DNA from: Methylocella silvestris BL2
GTDB lineage: Bacteria; Pseudomonadota; Alphaproteobacteria; Rhizobiales; Beijerinckiaceae
Length of the DNA stretch: 64,000 nt
Direction: 5' to 3'
NCBI RefSeq assembly: GCF_000021745.1
Contig: NC_011666.1
Span: forward strand, 3,747,001 to 3,811,000
In this document: positions 18,675 through 28,893 of the stretch, piece by piece
Layout: each line of letters starts with the position of its first letter
Numbering within the stretch: the first letter of the stretch is position 1
Position numbers and translations under genes: made by a program
The notes under the pieces: model-generated
Database searches by the model: none
What the model was told of the DNA's origin: nothing
What the model saw: the letters and a program-made list of their open reading frames with translations, nothing else

Positions 18675-18889
18675 CCGGCGTTCCCTCCAAGGGCTGTCGA
18701 TCGGCACAGGATCACGGTTTGACGAAGCGTCAGACTAGACAGCTGTCGATCGTTTGTTTCTGACAAGGCTCTGGGATGCTGGCGGCGGCGCTCTCCCTGA
18801 AATCCCGGCGGCGGCCGCCTCAACGCCCGTCGGCGTCCGGCAATTTAGCCGATCCTTTTTGCACAATCATTGATGGAGCGATTTACAAG

Positions 18890-19076
18890 ATGGAGAATGT
18901 GGCTCCAATCCTGATGATGCTGCTCGCCGTTGCGGCGAGCGGCATGATCTCGCGCGCCGTCCCCGTCGTCTCTCCTCAGACGAGGCATGAAAATGCCCGA
19001 ATTCGACGAGCCGCAGCTTGACGAAGCCGACGCCCGGATCGCCGCAGCCCAGGCGGCGATTGGTAGAGTTCCGTAG
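18890..19076 (+). pseudogene. Possible Na+/H+ antiporter remnant
   Basis: MENVAPILMMLLAVAASG followed by ISRAVPV resembles the first membrane helix of CPA1 sodium/proton antiporters. About 60 bases later EPQLDEADARIAAAQAA resembles their charged C-terminal helices. Everything between is missing. Tentative. Confidence 0.35.
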
Positions 19077-19469
19077 ATTTCACGAGCAGAGAGGGGCGAG
19101 GTGGCCGATCGCAAAAAACGCGTGCGCCTCTATAGGCAACATGCGCCGACCAAAAGTAACTTCATTCCAGAACGAAGCAAGATGACTGCTTGCCTGCGAG
19201 CGGTCGCTTAGCGAGCGCGAATAGCGCGTCTGTCCTTTCTCGCATTGCCGGACCAAACGATTGGCCCCGAGCGAGCGTCCGTCTTTGGCGTGAGCCAACG
19301 GATGAAAGGCGGCATCTCTTTTTATCCTCAGCTGCTATAGGCCCGCCGGTACGACCGTGTCAGCAATAATAAAAATAACTGACTTCGTCGTGGTTGGAAG
19401 ATCCTGCCCTGTCCATCTCGAAGCTCATTCCTAGTCAACAATAATACACTGATTTTGAGGGAGAACGCG
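19077..19469. other. Intergenic stretch upstream of the MetA-like channel gene
   Basis: About 390 bases with no supported gene. The AT-rich part (19360-19450) just before the next gene probably carries its promoter. No operator palindrome was recognised. Confidence 0.3.
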
Positions 19470-20408
19470 ATGAGGACGACACTTCAGAAATCTGCCATCA
19501 CCCATGAAAGAGCGTGTCCCGTAAGCAAATTCCGGTTGGGCGCTTTTGTGGCTTTGCTTGCCTTTTTCGGCCTATACGCGCCGTGCGCTCGAGCCCTCGA
19601 CGTCGATGCCGACGACTACAGCGCAGGCGCTCTTCCGGCAGGGACCAATCTCGCACTGCTCTACGGGCAATTCGTAAATCGCGACGCAGCGTATTCTGCC
19701 AGCCAGCGTGTCGGAAACGGAACGCTCGATTCTGAGGTGGGGATCCTCCGTTATGCGCATTTCGTCGAAATAGGGCCCTTTATCGCCGATCCGCAGTTTT
19801 TGCTCCCTTTCGGACATTTGCAGGGTATCGGCGATCTTGGCAGTCTTGGCCAGACGACTGGCGTCGGCGACCTGATCCTCGCTTCAACGATCTGGCTATA
19901 TAACAAGCCAGAGTCGAATTTGTTTTTCGGCATTACGCCGGTTCTCTACGTTCCCATCGGAACCTACAACTCCAATAATGCGTTGAACCTCGGCGAGAAT
20001 CGTTGGAAAGGCGCGTTGCAGGCCGGGTGGGTTATGCCGGTTTTCGTCAAGGAACTCGTGCTTCAGCTCGTCGGGGACGTTACGTTCTATGGCAACAACA
20101 CGTCGTTCGGGGGGAGGGCCCAGACGCTGCAGCAGCTCCCGCTTGTTTCGCTTCAGAGCTGGCTTAAATATGCGGTGACCCCCGATTTCGATTTGCGGAT
20201 GGGCGCCACCTACTATGCCGGCGGTCAGACAAAGGTTAATTCGACCGTCAACAGCGATAGCCTCAGCACTGTCAACTTCAAAGTCGGCTTCGCGTGGAAC
20301 TTCGCGCCGAGCTGGAATATCATGGCGGTCTATGGGCGGGATATCTCGGTCGACAACGGCCTGAGAGAAGCCAATCGCGTCAATCTCAGGCTGCTGAAGG
20401 CCTTCTGA
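19470..20408 (+). CDS. MetA-pathway-type outer-membrane channel
   Basis: A 312-residue outer-membrane beta-barrel of the Phenol_MetA_deg (SphX-like) family. Signal peptide (FVALLAFFGLYAPCARALDV), then alternating beta strands with family-like blocks (GVGDLILASTIWLYN, FFGITPVLYVPIGTY, GENRWKGALQAGW) and a terminal RLLKAF. Such proteins are encoded in hydrocarbon, phenol and solvent degradation clusters and are thought to help hydrophobic substrates cross the outer membrane. Start ATG 19470 follows GAGGGAG. It precedes the catabolic operon at 20780 and is separated from it by a terminator, so it is likely its own transcript serving the same substrate. Confidence 0.82.
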   Translation: MRTTLQKSAITHERACPVSKFRLGAFVALLAFFGLYAPCARALDVDADDYSAGALPAGTNLALLYGQFVNRDAAYSASQRVGNGTLDSEVGILRYAHFVEIGPFIADPQFLLPFGHLQGIGDLGSLGQTTGVGDLILASTIWLYNKPESNLFFGITPVLYVPIGTYNSNNALNLGENRWKGALQAGWVMPVFVKELVLQLVGDVTFYGNNTSFGGRAQTLQQLPLVSLQSWLKYAVTPDFDLRMGATYYAGGQTKVNSTVNSDSLSTVNFKVGFAWNFAPSWNIMAVYGRDISVDNGLREANRVNLRLLKAF

Positions 20409-20464
20409 GAAAATCTGCTTCTGTTTCGTCGCGGCGCTGCCACTCCCCAGCAGTCCGCTTCATT

Positions 20465-20500
20465 CGCCGCGCTTCCAGAAATGGGGGCGCGGCGTTTTTT
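20465..20500 (+). terminator. Rho-independent terminator
   Basis: Perfect 8-bp GC stem CGCCGCGC / GCGCGGCG with a 14-base loop followed by six T. It lies 56 bases after the channel gene. Confidence 0.85.
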
Positions 20501-20779
20501 GTTGGACGCGGCTCGAGAGCATCGTCCGCGAAGGCGCCCTATCGCGGCAGCGTCGGCGCTGGCTACTCTGGCGTCGATCGAAACGCCGATCACGAAGCGG
20601 GGCTCCGATTCTGTCCGACCAGGATAAGCCCGTGGCTCCTTTTTATCTCTAACGGCAATAGTCAGGCCGTCGGCCGCGCTTCATTCTGCGATCCGCAATG
20701 GGGAGGACATTTGTTCGCAGGAAATCTGCGCGCAAATCCCGCACGCCGACACAAAAATGAACAAGCGGAGCGCGTGAAC

Positions 20780-21904
20780 ATGCTACGAATGAAAGCTGCG
20801 GTCGTACGCGAGAAGGGCGGACCTTTTCTGGTTGAGACGATCGATCTCGACGATCCGCGAGGCGAGGAGGTCTTGGTCCGGATCGCTGGCGTCGGCATGT
20901 GCCACACGGATCTTGTGGTCCGCGATCAATATTTCCCGACGCCGCTGCCGGCCGTTCTGGGCCATGAGGGCGCCGGAGTCGTCGAAAAGATCGGCTCTCA
21001 GGTGACCAAAGTCGCTGTTGGCGACCATGTGGTGCTGACCTTCGCAAGTTGCGGCAAATGCGCCAATTGCCAGAGCGGACGCTACGGCTATTGCCCCGAC
21101 CTTTATGCGCATAACTTCAGCGGGGCCCGGGCAGACGGATCGAGCCCCTGCTGCGACGCGCATGGCGATCGCGTCAGCGGATATTTCTTCTCGCAATCGT
21201 CGTTCGGCGAATATGCGCTGGCGACCGAACGCAACGTCGTCAAAATTCCCAACGATGTCCCCCTTGAGATCATGGGACCGCTGGGCTGCGGCGTCCAGAC
21301 CGGCGCTGGCGCGGTCATCAACGCGCTGAAACCCGGAGCTGGGACCAGCATCGCGATCTTTGGCGCCGGCTCGGTTGGCCTCGCCGCGGCAATGGCGGCG
21401 CAAGTGGTCGGATGCGCCCAAATCATCGTTGTCGATTTGAACGCTCGCCGGCTGAATTTGGCGAAGGAGCTTGGCGCGACGCATGTCGTCAACGCCGGTC
21501 GGGAAGACCCAATACTTGCCGTCAGGGCGCTGACGGGCAATGAGGGCGCGCAGTTTTCGCTGGAATGCACAGGGCTGCCGAAAGTCGCGCGCCAGGCGGT
21601 CGACTGCCTGAGGCTGACGGGCCTTTGCGGACTCATCGGCGTCGCGCCGCTCGGCACGGAACTGACGCTCGACATGAACGGCATTCTTTTCGGCCGCGCC
21701 ATACGCGGAATTATCGAAGGCGACAGCGTGCCCGATATTTTCATCCCGCAATTGATCGAGCTTTGGCGGCAGGGGCGTTTTCCGTTCGATCGGCTGATCC
21801 GCAAATATCCGCTGACCGAGATTGAAGAGGCCGCTCGCGCTTCGGAGTCGGGCGACGTGCTGAAAGCCATATTGATCCCGGACGGCGCCCCGGCCGGGAG
21901 CTGA
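20780..21904 (+). CDS. Zinc-dependent alcohol dehydrogenase, aryl/allyl alcohol type
   Basis: A 374-residue medium-chain alcohol dehydrogenase that oxidises a primary alcohol to aldehyde with NAD. The catalytic zinc site is read from GMCHTD and GHEGAG, the structural zinc from the Cys cluster CGKCANCQSGRYGYC, and the Rossmann fold from IAIFGAGSVGLAAAMAA. The overall pattern (SFGEYALATERNVVKI, GPLGCGVQTGAGAV) matches benzyl-alcohol/geraniol/perillyl-alcohol dehydrogenases, which favour allylic or benzylic alcohols. Start at ATG 20780 with GGAG upstream; ATG 20789 is an alternative. It is the first gene of the operon and overlaps nothing; the acyl-CoA ligase begins 10 bases later. Confidence 0.9.
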   Translation: MLRMKAAVVREKGGPFLVETIDLDDPRGEEVLVRIAGVGMCHTDLVVRDQYFPTPLPAVLGHEGAGVVEKIGSQVTKVAVGDHVVLTFASCGKCANCQSGRYGYCPDLYAHNFSGARADGSSPCCDAHGDRVSGYFFSQSSFGEYALATERNVVKIPNDVPLEIMGPLGCGVQTGAGAVINALKPGAGTSIAIFGAGSVGLAAAMAAQVVGCAQIIVVDLNARRLNLAKELGATHVVNAGREDPILAVRALTGNEGAQFSLECTGLPKVARQAVDCLRLTGLCGLIGVAPLGTELTLDMNGILFGRAIRGIIEGDSVPDIFIPQLIELWRQGRFPFDRLIRKYPLTEIEEAARASESGDVLKAILIPDGAPAGS

Positions 21905-21913
21905 GAGGCCGCG

Positions 21914-23437
21914 ATGCGTCGGGGCGTCATCTCAAATCTTGTGCAGCTTGCGGCGCAGCGCTACGGCGACGGCGCCGCATTGACGCTGCCGGGAGCGCGC
22001 AGCTTCACCTTTCGTGAGCTTGACGAGCTCACCGGACGTTTCGCCGGCGGCCTTCGCAGCCTTGGCGTGCGCGCCGGCGATCGGGTCGTGCTGCATCTTC
22101 CCAATGGCTGGGAGTGGATCGTTTCCTATCATGCGATCGCGCGGATAGGCGCCGTCGTCGTTCCCGCGAATTTTTTGCTCAGCGCCGCCGAAGTGACATT
22201 CGCTGCGCGCGATTCCGAGGCGCTCGCGCTGATCCTGCCAGCAGAGCGCAGAAGCGCGGTCGCAGTGAGCGAGGACGTTGCCGTCATCACGCTTGGGTCA
22301 TCTGAAGGCGCTGTCGAATTTCAGAGGTTGCTCGCAGGCGCCTACATAGATCCGGTCGAGCGCGGGGCAGACGATCTTTTTACCATCGGCTACACCTCAG
22401 GCACCACAGGCAGACCAAAGGGAGCCATGCTGACGCATGGATGCGTCTACGCAAGCATGGCCGCGACCGCGACGATGCATGTGCGTCACGCCGGCGATAT
22501 AGTGCTGTCATCGCTGCCTTTCCCGCATGTTTACGGCAATGTCGTCATGAACGCCGTATTTTTGACCGGGATGCGGCTCGTTTCGACTCCGCGTTTCGAG
22601 GCGGGAGCGGCGCTGAAGCTTATAGAACAGGAACGCGTGACGCTCTTTGAAGGCGTGCCGACGATGTATTATCAGATGCTCGCGCATCCGGATATTGCGT
22701 CCGCCGACTTGACCAGCCTTGTACGCTGTACGGTTGGCGGTCAGACGATGCCCCTTTCGCAGATCGAGGCCGTCGCGAACCGATTTGGCTGCCCCGTGCT
22801 TGAACTGTGGGGAATGACCGAAGTCGCCGGTCCGGCGGTCACCCATTCGCCCTACTGGCCGTCGCGTTACGGTTCGATCGGCCTCCCCGCGCCCGGCGTC
22901 CATGCGCGCATCGTTGATCTTGAAGAGCGCACACGCGATCAGCCCATAGGCGAAGCGGGCGAGCTGCTGGTGCGCGGCCCCATGGTGACGCGCGGATACT
23001 GGAACGATGCGGAGGCCACGGCCGACGCGATCGACAAGGATGGCTGGCTCGCCACTGGCGACGTCGCGCGGGCAGACTCAGACGGCTACATCTTCATCGT
23101 CGATCGCAAGAAAGATCTCATCATCACCGCGGGCTACAATGTCTATCCAGCCGAGCTCGAGCAGGTGATCGCCATGCATCCTTCGGTCGTGATGGTCGCG
23201 GTGGCGGCGATCGCGGACGCCGAGAAAGGCGAATTGGCCGAGGCGTTCGTCGTCCGCCGCGCCGATGCGACGCTTGACGAGACGGAACTGTTGATCCACT
23301 GCCGCAAGCATCTCGCCGCCTACAAGGTGCCCCGGCGCGTGATCTTCGTGGACGATCTGCCGAAGACCAGCACCGGCAAGATCATGCGTCGAAAGCTGCG
23401 CGAGTCGGCTCGCGATTGCATCCCCACACAAGCGTGA
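21914..23437 (+). CDS. Acyl-CoA synthetase (AMP-forming)
   Basis: A 507-residue adenylating enzyme joining a carboxylic acid to CoA through an acyl-AMP. It shows the P-loop YTSGTTGRPKG, the LWGMTE motif, the hinge/ATP block WLATGDVARADSDGYIFIV with DRKKD, and the C-terminal catalytic Lys in TSTGKIMRRKL. Length is normal. Genomic order places it between the alcohol and aldehyde dehydrogenases, so its substrate should be the acid formed from the alcohol. Given the downstream carboxylase, a branched unsaturated acid such as 3-methylcrotonate is the simplest reading (inference). Confidence 0.92.
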   Translation: MRRGVISNLVQLAAQRYGDGAALTLPGARSFTFRELDELTGRFAGGLRSLGVRAGDRVVLHLPNGWEWIVSYHAIARIGAVVVPANFLLSAAEVTFAARDSEALALILPAERRSAVAVSEDVAVITLGSSEGAVEFQRLLAGAYIDPVERGADDLFTIGYTSGTTGRPKGAMLTHGCVYASMAATATMHVRHAGDIVLSSLPFPHVYGNVVMNAVFLTGMRLVSTPRFEAGAALKLIEQERVTLFEGVPTMYYQMLAHPDIASADLTSLVRCTVGGQTMPLSQIEAVANRFGCPVLELWGMTEVAGPAVTHSPYWPSRYGSIGLPAPGVHARIVDLEERTRDQPIGEAGELLVRGPMVTRGYWNDAEATADAIDKDGWLATGDVARADSDGYIFIVDRKKDLIITAGYNVYPAELEQVIAMHPSVVMVAVAAIADAEKGELAEAFVVRRADATLDETELLIHCRKHLAAYKVPRRVIFVDDLPKTSTGKIMRRKLRESARDCIPTQA

Positions 23438-23449
23438 AAGATCGTTTCC

Positions 23450-24874
23450 ATGAGCATCGACTTTTTTTCAAATTACACCATGTCGATCGACGGCGCCGCC
23501 GCGGCCTCGGCGGCGACGTTCGAGGCTTTCAATCCGGCGACTGAAGAGGTCATCGCGGCGGCTCCCGATGCGAGCCGGGAGCAGCTTGAGGCCGCCGTCG
23601 CCGCGGCCAAGCGCGCCTTTCCAGCCTGGAGCGCGCGGCCGATCGCAGAGCGCCAGGCGCTGGTGGCGCGGATCGGCGACCTTATCGAGGCGCATGCCGA
23701 GGATTTCATGCGGCTGCTGACCCGCGAGCAGGGCAAGCCGCGCAAGGGCGCCGAGTGGGAAATTTTCGGGTCGGCGATCTGGTGCCGGGAAATCGCCAAA
23801 CAGGAGCTGCCCGTCCACATCAGCGAAGAGAGCCAAACGCGCAGAGTGGAGACACGTCGCGAGCCGCTCGGCGTCATCGCCGGAATTACGCCCTGGAATT
23901 TTCCTGTCCTGCTCGCCATCTGGAAGATCGCGCCGGCTCTTGTCGCCGGCAACACGATGGTCCTGAAGCCTTCTCCCTACACGCCGCTTTGCACGCTCAA
24001 GCTCGGCGAGCTGGTTCGCGAGCTGCTTCCCCCCGGCGTTCTGAATATCGTCTCCGGCGGCAACGAACTCGGCGTTTGGATGACGACCCACTCGGACATT
24101 CGCAAGATTAGTTTTACCGGCTCGACCGAAACCGGCAGAAAAATCATGGCGGCGGCGTCGGGCAACATCAAACGCATTACGCTTGAGCTTGGCGGCAACG
24201 ACCCTGCGATCGTGCTTCCGGACGTTGACGTGAAGGAAACAGCCGAAAAGCTGTTCTGGGCGGCGTTTCAGAATAGCGCGCAGTTTTGCGTCGCGGCGAA
24301 GCGCCTTTATATCCACGCCGATATTTACGACGATCTCGCCGCCGAACTGGTCGCCTACGCGAAAACGGTGAAGGTCGGCGACGGCTCCCTGCAAGGCACA
24401 GACCTTGGTCCAATACAAAACAGGATGCAGTTCGAGAAGCTGAAGAACCTGCTCGCTGACGCCAAGACCAACGGTCTGCGCTTTCTACTTGGCGGAGACG
24501 TCACGGACGCGAAAGGCTTCTTTGTCCCTGTCACGATTATCGACAACCCGCCGGAGAACAGCCGCGTTGTCGCTGAAGAGGCGTTCGGGCCGATCCTGCC
24601 CCTGCTAAAATTCGATGACATTGACGGCGTGATCGCGCGCGCCAATGACACCGAATACGGGCTCGCGGCTTCTGTCTGGGGTAAAGATATCAAAGCGGCG
24701 CGGCGGGTCGCCGAGCGTATCGACGCCGGAACCGTCTGGGTGAACGAGGTCCATACCTTCTCGCCGCATGTCGCCTTCGGCGGACATAAGCAATCCGGTC
24801 TTGGCATCGAAAACGCGCTTGAGGGGCTTGCTGAATACACCAACGCAAAGACGCTCGTCGTCAACGCGGCCTGA
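23450..24874 (+). CDS. Aldehyde dehydrogenase (NAD(P)-dependent)
   Basis: A 474-residue ALDH-superfamily enzyme oxidising aldehyde to acid. The catalytic Cys280 is in QFCVAAKR, the general base Glu246 in LELGGN, the NAD motif in FTGSTETG, and the substrate channel block in PWNFPVLL. Length and architecture are complete. It follows the ligase by 12 bases and should act on the product of the alcohol dehydrogenase. Confidence 0.93.
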   Translation: MSIDFFSNYTMSIDGAAAASAATFEAFNPATEEVIAAAPDASREQLEAAVAAAKRAFPAWSARPIAERQALVARIGDLIEAHAEDFMRLLTREQGKPRKGAEWEIFGSAIWCREIAKQELPVHISEESQTRRVETRREPLGVIAGITPWNFPVLLAIWKIAPALVAGNTMVLKPSPYTPLCTLKLGELVRELLPPGVLNIVSGGNELGVWMTTHSDIRKISFTGSTETGRKIMAAASGNIKRITLELGGNDPAIVLPDVDVKETAEKLFWAAFQNSAQFCVAAKRLYIHADIYDDLAAELVAYAKTVKVGDGSLQGTDLGPIQNRMQFEKLKNLLADAKTNGLRFLLGGDVTDAKGFFVPVTIIDNPPENSRVVAEEAFGPILPLLKFDDIDGVIARANDTEYGLAASVWGKDIKAARRVAERIDAGTVWVNEVHTFSPHVAFGGHKQSGLGIENALEGLAEYTNAKTLVVNAA

Positions 24875-24918
24875 GCCGTGGCGAAATCGGAGCTGCGCTT
24901 GAATCAGAGGAGAACTAC

Positions 24919-26514
24919 TTGAGCGTTTTAACCAGCAGCATCGATCGCGCGGATCCGGTTTTCGCGGCCAACGCCGCGCATAATCGAGGGCTGGTCGAGA
25001 CCTTACGGGATACAGTGGCGATCGCCGCGAAAGGCGGGTCGGACAGCGCGCGCGAGCGGCATGTGGCGCGCGGCAAGCTCCTGCCTCGCGACCGTATCCA
25101 TCGCTTGCTCGATCCCGGCTCGCCGTTCCTGGAAGTCGGCGCGCTCGCCGCCCACGGCATGTATAGCAGCGATGCGGCAGGAGCTGGCATCATCGCCGGC
25201 GTCGGCCGCGTATCGGGCCGCGAGATTATGATTGCTGCGAATGATTCCACCGTGAAAGGCGGCGCCTATTTTCCGATGACGGTCAAGAAGCATCTCCGCG
25301 CGCAGGAGATCGCTCAGGCGAACCGTCTCCCCTGCGTCTACCTTGTGGACTCCGGCGGCGCGAATCTTCCACATCAGGCGGAGGTATTTCCGGATCGCGA
25401 TCATTTCGGCAGAATCTTCTACAATCAGGCGCAGATGTCGGCGGAGGGCATTCCGCAGATCGCCTGCGTCATGGGCAGTTGCACTGCGGGGGGCGCCTAT
25501 GTTCCCGCCATGTCGGATGAGACGGTGATCGTCCGCAAACAGGCGACAATTTTCCTCGCAGGACCGCCGCTGGTGAAGGCCGCCACCGGCGAGGTTATTT
25601 CAGCCGAAGACCTCGGCGGCGCGGATACGCATAGCCGCAAATCCGGCCTCGTCGACCATGTGGCGGAGAATGACGAGCATGCGCTTTTGATTGTCCGCGA
25701 CATTGTCGCGACCTTCAATCGCCCCAAGGCGGTCGACGTCGAAATGATGACGCCGCGTCCGCCAAAGCTCGATCCGCAGGATCTTTATGGCGTCGTGCCG
25801 ATCGATGTTCGCGCGCCCTATGAGGTGCGCGAGGTTATCGGCCGCATCGTAGACGGCTCCGAATTTCATGAGTTCAAGCCGCTTTACGGAACAACCCTTG
25901 TCTGCGGCTTCGCTCGCGTCTGGGGCGCGCCCGTCGCGATTCTCGCCAACAATGGCGTTTTATTCTCGGAGTCGGCGCTGAAGGGGGCGCATTTCATCGA
26001 GCTGGCCTGCCAGCGGCGCACGCCGCTGCTATTCCTGCAAAATATCTCCGGCTTCATGGTCGGCGGCAAATATGAAGCCGAAGGGATCGCGAAGAATGGC
26101 GCGAAGCTGGTGACGGCGGTCGCCACCGCCTCTGTGCCGAAGATCACGGTTCTGATCGGCGGCAGCTTCGGCGCAGGCAATTACGGGATGTGCGGGCGCG
26201 GCTATAGTCCGCGCTTCCTGTTCAGTTGGCCCAATTCGCGCATCTCGGTCATGGGCGGAGAGCAGGCGGCCTCGGTGCTCGCCACCGTCAACCGCGACGC
26301 CGAGCATTGGACGCCGGAGCAAATCGAGGCCTTCAAGGCGCCCATCCGCAAGAAATTCGACGACGAAGGCAATCCATACTACGCCACCGCGCGCCTGTGG
26401 GACGACGGAATCATAGATCCCGTTCAGACTCGCGACGTCCTCGGCCTCGCCCTTTCCGTGACGCTTGGCGCGCCGATCCCCGATCGGCCGCGCTTCGGAC
26501 TGTTCAGAATGTGA
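24919..26514 (+). CDS. Acyl-CoA carboxylase carboxyltransferase (beta) subunit, methylcrotonyl-CoA type
   Basis: A 531-residue carboxyltransferase that moves CO2 from carboxybiotin to an acyl-CoA. The characteristic blocks of methylcrotonyl/geranyl-CoA carboxylase beta are present ([59 protein letters not shown]). They distinguish it from propionyl-CoA carboxylase. The start is TTG 24919, six bases after AGAGGAGA; no ATG fits. It pairs with the biotin-carrying subunit 49 bases downstream. Methylcrotonyl versus geranyl specificity cannot be settled by eye. Confidence 0.9.
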   Translation: MSVLTSSIDRADPVFAANAAHNRGLVETLRDTVAIAAKGGSDSARERHVARGKLLPRDRIHRLLDPGSPFLEVGALAAHGMYSSDAAGAGIIAGVGRVSGREIMIAANDSTVKGGAYFPMTVKKHLRAQEIAQANRLPCVYLVDSGGANLPHQAEVFPDRDHFGRIFYNQAQMSAEGIPQIACVMGSCTAGGAYVPAMSDETVIVRKQATIFLAGPPLVKAATGEVISAEDLGGADTHSRKSGLVDHVAENDEHALLIVRDIVATFNRPKAVDVEMMTPRPPKLDPQDLYGVVPIDVRAPYEVREVIGRIVDGSEFHEFKPLYGTTLVCGFARVWGAPVAILANNGVLFSESALKGAHFIELACQRRTPLLFLQNISGFMVGGKYEAEGIAKNGAKLVTAVATASVPKITVLIGGSFGAGNYGMCGRGYSPRFLFSWPNSRISVMGGEQAASVLATVNRDAEHWTPEQIEAFKAPIRKKFDDEGNPYYATARLWDDGIIDPVQTRDVLGLALSVTLGAPIPDRPRFGLFRM

Positions 26515-26563
26515 AGCCGGCCGATCGCCGGACCCTTTGAACGGCTACGGATCTGAAAGCACG

Positions 26564-28444
26564 ATGTTCGAAAAGATATTGATCGCAAATCGCGGAGAGA
26601 TCGCGCGTCGGATCATCCGCACGGCGAAACGGCTTGGCGTGCGGACCGTCGCGGTTCATTCCGACGTCGACGCCGCCATGCCCTTCGTCGCGGAAGCCGA
26701 CGAAGCGGTCGGCATCGGCGGCGCATCCGCCCGCGAAAGCTATCTCGCGCCGGACAAGATCCTGTCGGCGGCCCGGACGACCGGCGCCGAGGCGATCCAT
26801 CCGGGTTATGGCTTTCTGTCGGAAAACGCCGACTTCGCCAAAGCCGTCGCGGGCGCCGGCCTTGTCTGGATTGGCGCGCCTCCGGCCGCTATCCGCGCCA
26901 TGGGCCTGAAAGACGCCGCAAAGCGCCTGATGCAGAAGGCTGGCGTGCCGGTGACCCCTGGCTATCTCGGCGATAATCAGAGCCTCACGCGGCTGCAAAC
27001 GGAAGCTGATGCGATCGGCTATCCGGTTCTCATCAAGGCGGTGGCGGGTGGCGGCGGCAAGGGAATGCGCAAGGTCGAGGCCGCCGGGTCCTTCGCGCAG
27101 GCGCTGGAGAGTTGCCGCCGCGAGGCCGCCGCCGCCTTCGGCGACGACCGCGTGCTTCTCGAAAAATATGTGCTGAACCCGCGCCATATCGAAGTGCAGA
27201 TTTTTGGCGACTCCCATGGCGGGGTCGTCCATCTGTTCGAGCGCGACTGTTCGCTGCAGCGCCGCCATCAGAAGGTGATCGAGGAAGCCCCCGCGCCCGG
27301 GATGGATGACGAGACGCGCGCCGCCGTCTGCGCGGCCGCCGTCAGGGCGGCGAAAGCTGTGAACTACGTTGGCGCCGGCACGATCGAATTCATCGCCCAA
27401 TCGGACGCCGACGCGCGGGGCGCCGTCCGCGCCGACCGCATCTGGTTCATGGAGATGAATACGCGCCTCCAGGTCGAACATCCGGTGACCGAGGCGATCA
27501 CGGGCCAGGACCTCGTCGAATGGCAGCTGCGCGTCGCCTGCGGCGAACCGCTTCCGCTTAAGCAGGAGGCGCTGGCCATCAACGGCTGGGCGATGGAGGC
27601 GAGGCTTTACGCCGAGAATCCCGCGACCGGCTTCCTGCCCTCCACGGGCCCCCTCGACTGGCTGCGCTTTCCCGATAATGTCCGAGTCGACAGCGGCGTC
27701 GAGCGGTATGGCGAAGTCACCCCGCATTACGATCCGATGATCGCCAAGCTCATCGTCCATGCTCCGACGCGCGCCATGGCGGCGCAGCGCTTGGCGAAAG
27801 CGGCCGGCTCCGTCGAGGCGTGGCCGGTCAAGACCAATGCGGCTTTTCTCGCGCGGGCCGCAAGCGATGCGGATTTTGTCGCGGGCCGCGTCGATACAGG
27901 CTTCATCGACCGCCATGGCGACCGGCTGCTGCCGCCAAAAGATCCTTCGCACGCGGTGCTACAGGCGGCGGCGCGGGCGATGCTGTCCGCAGACGCGGTC
28001 GATCCGTGGCGCGCGCTTGCCGGATTTCGCGCCAACGCCGCGCCCGATCGGCGAATTATCGTCGAAGTCGCCGGCGTCTCCCATGTCGTCGCAGTCGAGG
28101 GGCCACCGCCTTCGGCCCGATTTGCAGAGGTCGGCGGCCAGCGCATCGTGTTCTTTCACGGGGAAGCGTGGCCATTTGGGGCGCCCACCGCCAACAGAAG
28201 CGGCGGCGAAGTGGTTTCGACCGGCGTGATCGTCGCCCCCATGCCCGGCCGGATCGTCGCCGTGGAAATCTCCGACGGCGAAAAGGTCTCGCGCGGTCAA
28301 AAATTGCTAGTGCTGGAAGCCATGAAGATGGAGCACGCCATGACCGCGCCTTTCGATGGCGTCATCGCGCATTTGAAGACGAAGGTCGGCGCTCAGGTCT
28401 CGGACGGCGACGTCCTGCTGAGCGTGGTCAAGGGAGAAGACTGA
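26564..28444 (+). CDS. Acyl-CoA carboxylase biotin carboxylase/biotin carrier (alpha) subunit
   Basis: A 626-residue protein with an N-terminal biotin carboxylase (FEKILIANRGEIARR, ATP-grasp loop KAVAGGGGKGMRKV, catalytic block MNTRLQVEHPVTE), a spacer, and a C-terminal biotinyl domain with Lys588 in EAMKMEHAM. It carboxylates biotin with ATP and bicarbonate and delivers it to the beta subunit just upstream. ATG 26564 starts the conserved N-terminus. Its TGA overlaps the ATG of the MaoC gene by one base, indicating tight co-translation. Confidence 0.93.
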   Translation: MFEKILIANRGEIARRIIRTAKRLGVRTVAVHSDVDAAMPFVAEADEAVGIGGASARESYLAPDKILSAARTTGAEAIHPGYGFLSENADFAKAVAGAGLVWIGAPPAAIRAMGLKDAAKRLMQKAGVPVTPGYLGDNQSLTRLQTEADAIGYPVLIKAVAGGGGKGMRKVEAAGSFAQALESCRREAAAAFGDDRVLLEKYVLNPRHIEVQIFGDSHGGVVHLFERDCSLQRRHQKVIEEAPAPGMDDETRAAVCAAAVRAAKAVNYVGAGTIEFIAQSDADARGAVRADRIWFMEMNTRLQVEHPVTEAITGQDLVEWQLRVACGEPLPLKQEALAINGWAMEARLYAENPATGFLPSTGPLDWLRFPDNVRVDSGVERYGEVTPHYDPMIAKLIVHAPTRAMAAQRLAKAAGSVEAWPVKTNAAFLARAASDADFVAGRVDTGFIDRHGDRLLPPKDPSHAVLQAAARAMLSADAVDPWRALAGFRANAAPDRRIIVEVAGVSHVVAVEGPPPSARFAEVGGQRIVFFHGEAWPFGAPTANRSGGEVVSTGVIVAPMPGRIVAVEISDGEKVSRGQKLLVLEAMKMEHAMTAPFDGVIAHLKTKVGAQVSDGDVLLSVVKGED

Positions 28445-28893
28445 TGGCCGGCCGATGGTTCGACCAATGGCGCGTCGGCGACCGCATCGTCCATGATATC
28501 CGCCGCACCGTGACCGAAACGGATAATCTCCTTTTCTCGACCATGACGCATAATCCGCAGCCGCTGCACCTCGACGCGGAAACGGCAAAGGCCAGTGAAT
28601 TCGGCCGCATTCTCGTCAATGGCACATTCAGCTTCGCGCTGATGATCGGACTGTCGGTGGGAGACACGACGCTGGGCGTGCTCATCGCCAATCTCGGCTA
28701 TGATAAAGTCAAAATGCCAAAGCCCGTCTTTATCGGAGACACGATGCGCGCCGAAACGGAGGTTCTGGCGCTGAAGGAAAGCCGGTCGCGCCCTGAGGCC
28801 GGGGTCGTCACCTTTGCGCATCGTTTGATTAATCAGCGCGATGAGATCGTCTGCCAGTGCGAGCGGGCGGCGCTGATCCGGAAATCCTCATGA
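28444..28893 (+). CDS. MaoC-family enoyl-CoA hydratase
   Basis: A 149-residue single hot-dog hydratase. The MaoC catalytic block is present as MTHNPQPLHLD with downstream EFGRILVNGTF. It is expected to hydrate an unsaturated acyl-CoA. It lies between the carboxylase and a CitE-type lyase with start/stop overlaps on both sides. The same set of four occurs in the M. tuberculosis leucine operon (accD1, accA1, Rv2499c, Rv2498c), where the MaoC protein is placed after methylcrotonyl-CoA carboxylase. By analogy it should hydrate 3-methylglutaconyl-CoA. Confidence 0.88.
   Translation: MAGRWFDQWRVGDRIVHDIRRTVTETDNLLFSTMTHNPQPLHLDAETAKASEFGRILVNGTFSFALMIGLSVGDTTLGVLIANLGYDKVKMPKPVFIGDTMRAETEVLALKESRSRPEAGVVTFAHRLINQRDEIVCQCERAALIRKSS

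Noticed and set aside
26504-27952. A 482-codon minus-strand open frame across the biotin carboxylase
   Set aside because: Antisense to strongly conserved biotin carboxylase motifs; no similarity of its own.
24919-28444. Propionyl-CoA or acetyl-CoA carboxylase
   Set aside because: The carboxyltransferase has methylcrotonyl/geranyl-type blocks and the MaoC/CitE neighbours fit 3-methylglutaconyl chemistry.
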